From contig CAZPDW010000120.1 in assembly GCA_964585535.1 (NCBI GenBank), positions 1 through 6,299 on the forward strand: DNA of 6,299 bases, written 5' to 3'. Positions 4,595 to 6,299 of this stretch are shown piece by piece. Within the stretch, counting starts at the first letter, position 1. Each line of letters opens with the position of its first letter. A program made the translations under genes and the position numbers. Under the pieces are notes generated by a model, which worked only from the letters and a program-made list of their open reading frames with translations, made no database searches and was not told the DNA's origin. Source of the stretch: JAUVYV01 sp964585535 (GTDB taxonomy: Bacteria > Planctomycetota > Phycisphaerae > Sedimentisphaerales > Anaerobacaceae).

Positions 4595-6253
4595 ATGAAC
4601 CTGTTGTTTTTGATTTCGATTGCCATTTTGTTCGGCTTTGTCGGCGGCAGGATTGCGCAGCGTCTGAAATTGCCGGGTGTAGTCGGTTATCTGATTGCGG
4701 GTTTGTTTTTTGGTCCCTCTTTTCTGGATGTGTTCAACGACAAGCTGCTCGAGGATATGAATATATTCGCCGGCTTTGCGCTTTCACTGGTGGCTTTTAT
4801 GATTGGCAGTGAGATGCGGCTGAGCACACTGCGGGAGCTGGGCAAGAGTATCGGCGTTATCACAGTTCTGGAATCATTTGGGGCGTTCCTGCTTGTCGCT
4901 GCAGGGGTGTATTTGTTGACAGGGAAGATGTATCTGGCCCTGGTGTTCGGGGCGATGGCGCCGGCGTCGGCCCCTGCGGGTACGGTCGCGGTTTTGCAAG
5001 AGTGCAAGGCGAAGGGTCGTCTTACCAATGCGCTATACGCTGTCGTCGGTCTCGATGACGGATTGGCTATTATGATATTTGCCGTTGCTGTTGCCGTTGC
5101 ACGATTTCTTCTGACCGGTGGGGACTTATCGGTTGGGACTTTGCTGGAGGGGCCTGCTCTGGAGATTTCCGGCTCAATTGTCCTGGGTTGTGTGATTGGC
5201 GCCGTTGGTGGGTTCTTTACGCGCAGACTGTCGGGCTCAGAGGCCGTCTTTGCGGTGTCACTGGGCTCGGTTCTTGTATGTGCCGGACTGGCGATTTACC
5301 TGCACGTCTCACTGATTTTGGCAAATCTAAGCCTGGGGATGGTTTTTGCGAACATGTATCCGGTGGCCAACCGGCGGGCTTATCGAGCTATAAAATCAGT
5401 TACGCTGCCGATATACATAGTATTTTTCTTTATCGCCGGTGCGCACCTTCGAATCGCCCTGCTACCCAGCATGGGGCTTTTGGGGCTGGTGTATGTGTTG
5501 ACCCGGATTGGCGGTCTTGTCGGCGGCGCCTTTCTCGGTGCGGTCATCTCGAAATCGAGCCCGGTGATTCGCAAATATCTCGGACTGGGTATTTTGTGCC
5601 AGGCCGGTGTTGCTATAGGTCTGTCTTTACTGGTATCGGGTGAATTTCGTAATTTGGGCGAAGAGGGCAGAATACTCGCTGTTGCTGTGGTCAACACTGT
5701 AGCAGCGACGACAATCGTCTTTGAGATTCTTGGCCCGATTGCCGCGAAGTTTGCCATCGTCCGGTCCGGTGAATTTGGAGTCAACATAACCGAGGATGAC
5801 CTTATTGAAAGCTACAAGGTTGGCGATGTGACCCAGAGGGACATTCCTGTAATAAGCGCAGGCTTGTCATTGAGTGAGGTAATACGGATAGTCAGCGATA
5901 CCGAATACTTCTTCTACCCGGTGGTTGATAATGCGAAGAAGCTGATCGGGAAGGTGACAATCGACGGGATAAGGAAAACCTTCGCAACTCAGGAGCTCAA
6001 TGACTGGCTGGTGGCTCTTGACGTAATGGAGCCGGTATCGTTCAAACTGACGCCGGACGTGATTTTATCAGAGGCGCTGGATAAGTTCAAACGGCTTGGT
6101 GCGGAGAATCTGGCGGTCGTAGCTTCGGACGAGGATGACAGACTTGTCGGCGTGTTGAACGACCGGGCCGTGCATCGTACACTAAGTGCCGAGGTCCTGG
6201 CCAGGCAGCAAAAGGCCGACAGCGCGCACGGCGGGCAGTATGCGCACTCCTGA
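4595..6253 (+). CDS. CPA2-type cation/proton antiporter with C-terminal tandem CBS domains
   Basis: The protein is 552 residues: a membrane domain of about 12-13 hydrophobic segments (roughly residues 1-388) and a cytoplasmic tail with two CBS motifs (about 404-462 and 473-533). The family marker near the start is GGRIAQRLKLPGVVGYLIAGLFFGP (residues 17-41, shared with Kef/NapA-like antiporters). The MAPASAPAGTVAVLQE block (121-136) corresponds to the crossing unwound helices, and VVGLDDGLAI supplies the paired acidic residues D154-D155 expected for ion binding and electrogenic exchange. It likely exchanges Na+ or K+ for H+ across the inner membrane. CBS pairs usually bind adenine nucleotides, suggesting gating by energy state; the usual KefC-type nucleotide-binding KTN domain is absent. 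The frame could begin at a TTG at 4568, but ATG 4595 has a weak GGGTGG (4580-4585) nine bases upstream and starts directly with a membrane helix. It is probably cotranscribed with the esterase gene. Confidence 0.93.
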   Translation: MNLLFLISIAILFGFVGGRIAQRLKLPGVVGYLIAGLFFGPSFLDVFNDKLLEDMNIFAGFALSLVAFMIGSEMRLSTLRELGKSIGVITVLESFGAFLLVAAGVYLLTGKMYLALVFGAMAPASAPAGTVAVLQECKAKGRLTNALYAVVGLDDGLAIMIFAVAVAVARFLLTGGDLSVGTLLEGPALEISGSIVLGCVIGAVGGFFTRRLSGSEAVFAVSLGSVLVCAGLAIYLHVSLILANLSLGMVFANMYPVANRRAYRAIKSVTLPIYIVFFFIAGAHLRIALLPSMGLLGLVYVLTRIGGLVGGAFLGAVISKSSPVIRKYLGLGILCQAGVAIGLSLLVSGEFRNLGEEGRILAVAVVNTVAATTIVFEILGPIAAKFAIVRSGEFGVNITEDDLIESYKVGDVTQRDIPVISAGLSLSEVIRIVSDTEYFFYPVVDNAKKLIGKVTIDGIRKTFATQELNDWLVALDVMEPVSFKLTPDVILSEALDKFKRLGAENLAVVASDEDDRLVGVLNDRAVHRTLSAEVLARQQKADSAHGGQYAHS

Positions 6254-6299
6254 GCCGCCTACCGTAACCAACTGTTGACGCAACGGCAAAAAAAGGATA
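6254..6299 (+). other. Downstream intergenic start with possible truncated promoter
   Basis: The 46 bases after the antiporter stop have no gene. TTGACG (6275-6280) is followed by exactly 17 bases and then TA at 6298-6299, where the window ends, so a -10 hexamer could begin there. An A-rich run followed by GG (6288-6296) could alternatively be a ribosome site for a gene just outside. No terminator hairpin for the upstream unit is seen. Confidence 0.2.

Overview
The window looks like a stretch of bacterial chromosome of moderate GC, with long intergenic gaps and exported or membrane proteins. Best guess for the source is a Planctomycetota bacterium, perhaps Phycisphaerae/Sedimentisphaerales. 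The hints are a Tat-signal TIM-barrel isomerase-like protein and a secreted sialate O-acetylesterase-type enzyme, both common in those genomes. This is inference from gene content; no marker gene here settles it.

Left end (1-610): the first 34 codons of a tyrosine-recombinase-like integrase run off the left edge on the minus strand. Behind it is about 500 bp without a credible gene, containing a roughly 104-bp element with 13-bp inverted ends (336-439) and a second hairpin-dense block (439-594). Next is a complete tRNA-Ser(GGA) gene on the minus strand (611-698), whose 3' end faces the integrase. This order is the usual one at the edge of an integrated element, so the left side may be the margin of a genomic island.

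Middle (699-2985): a noncoding gap holds a probable tRNA promoter. It is followed by a minus-strand two-gene unit: a membrane-anchored TlpA-like thioredoxin-fold protein (2077-2784, GTG start, strong Shine-Dalgarno), then a Tat-exported sugar phosphate isomerase/epimerase-like protein (1073-2032). The intergenic region 2785-2985 is divergent. It has a promoter candidate for the minus unit and a near-consensus extended -10 promoter for the plus unit, whose leader has a strong hairpin and an overlapping 12-bp palindrome.

Right half (2986-6299): a secreted sialate O-acetylesterase family protein is followed after 34 bp by a CPA2-type cation/proton antiporter with two C-terminal CBS domains. They probably share a transcript, although no functional link is obvious. 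The last 46 bases contain a -35-like hexamer that may belong to a promoter cut by the window edge.

I see no CRISPR array, complete insertion sequence, toxin-antitoxin pair or recognisable defence gene. No convincing new system is visible; the most notable feature is the tRNA-Ser/integrase junction with its repeat-rich spacer.
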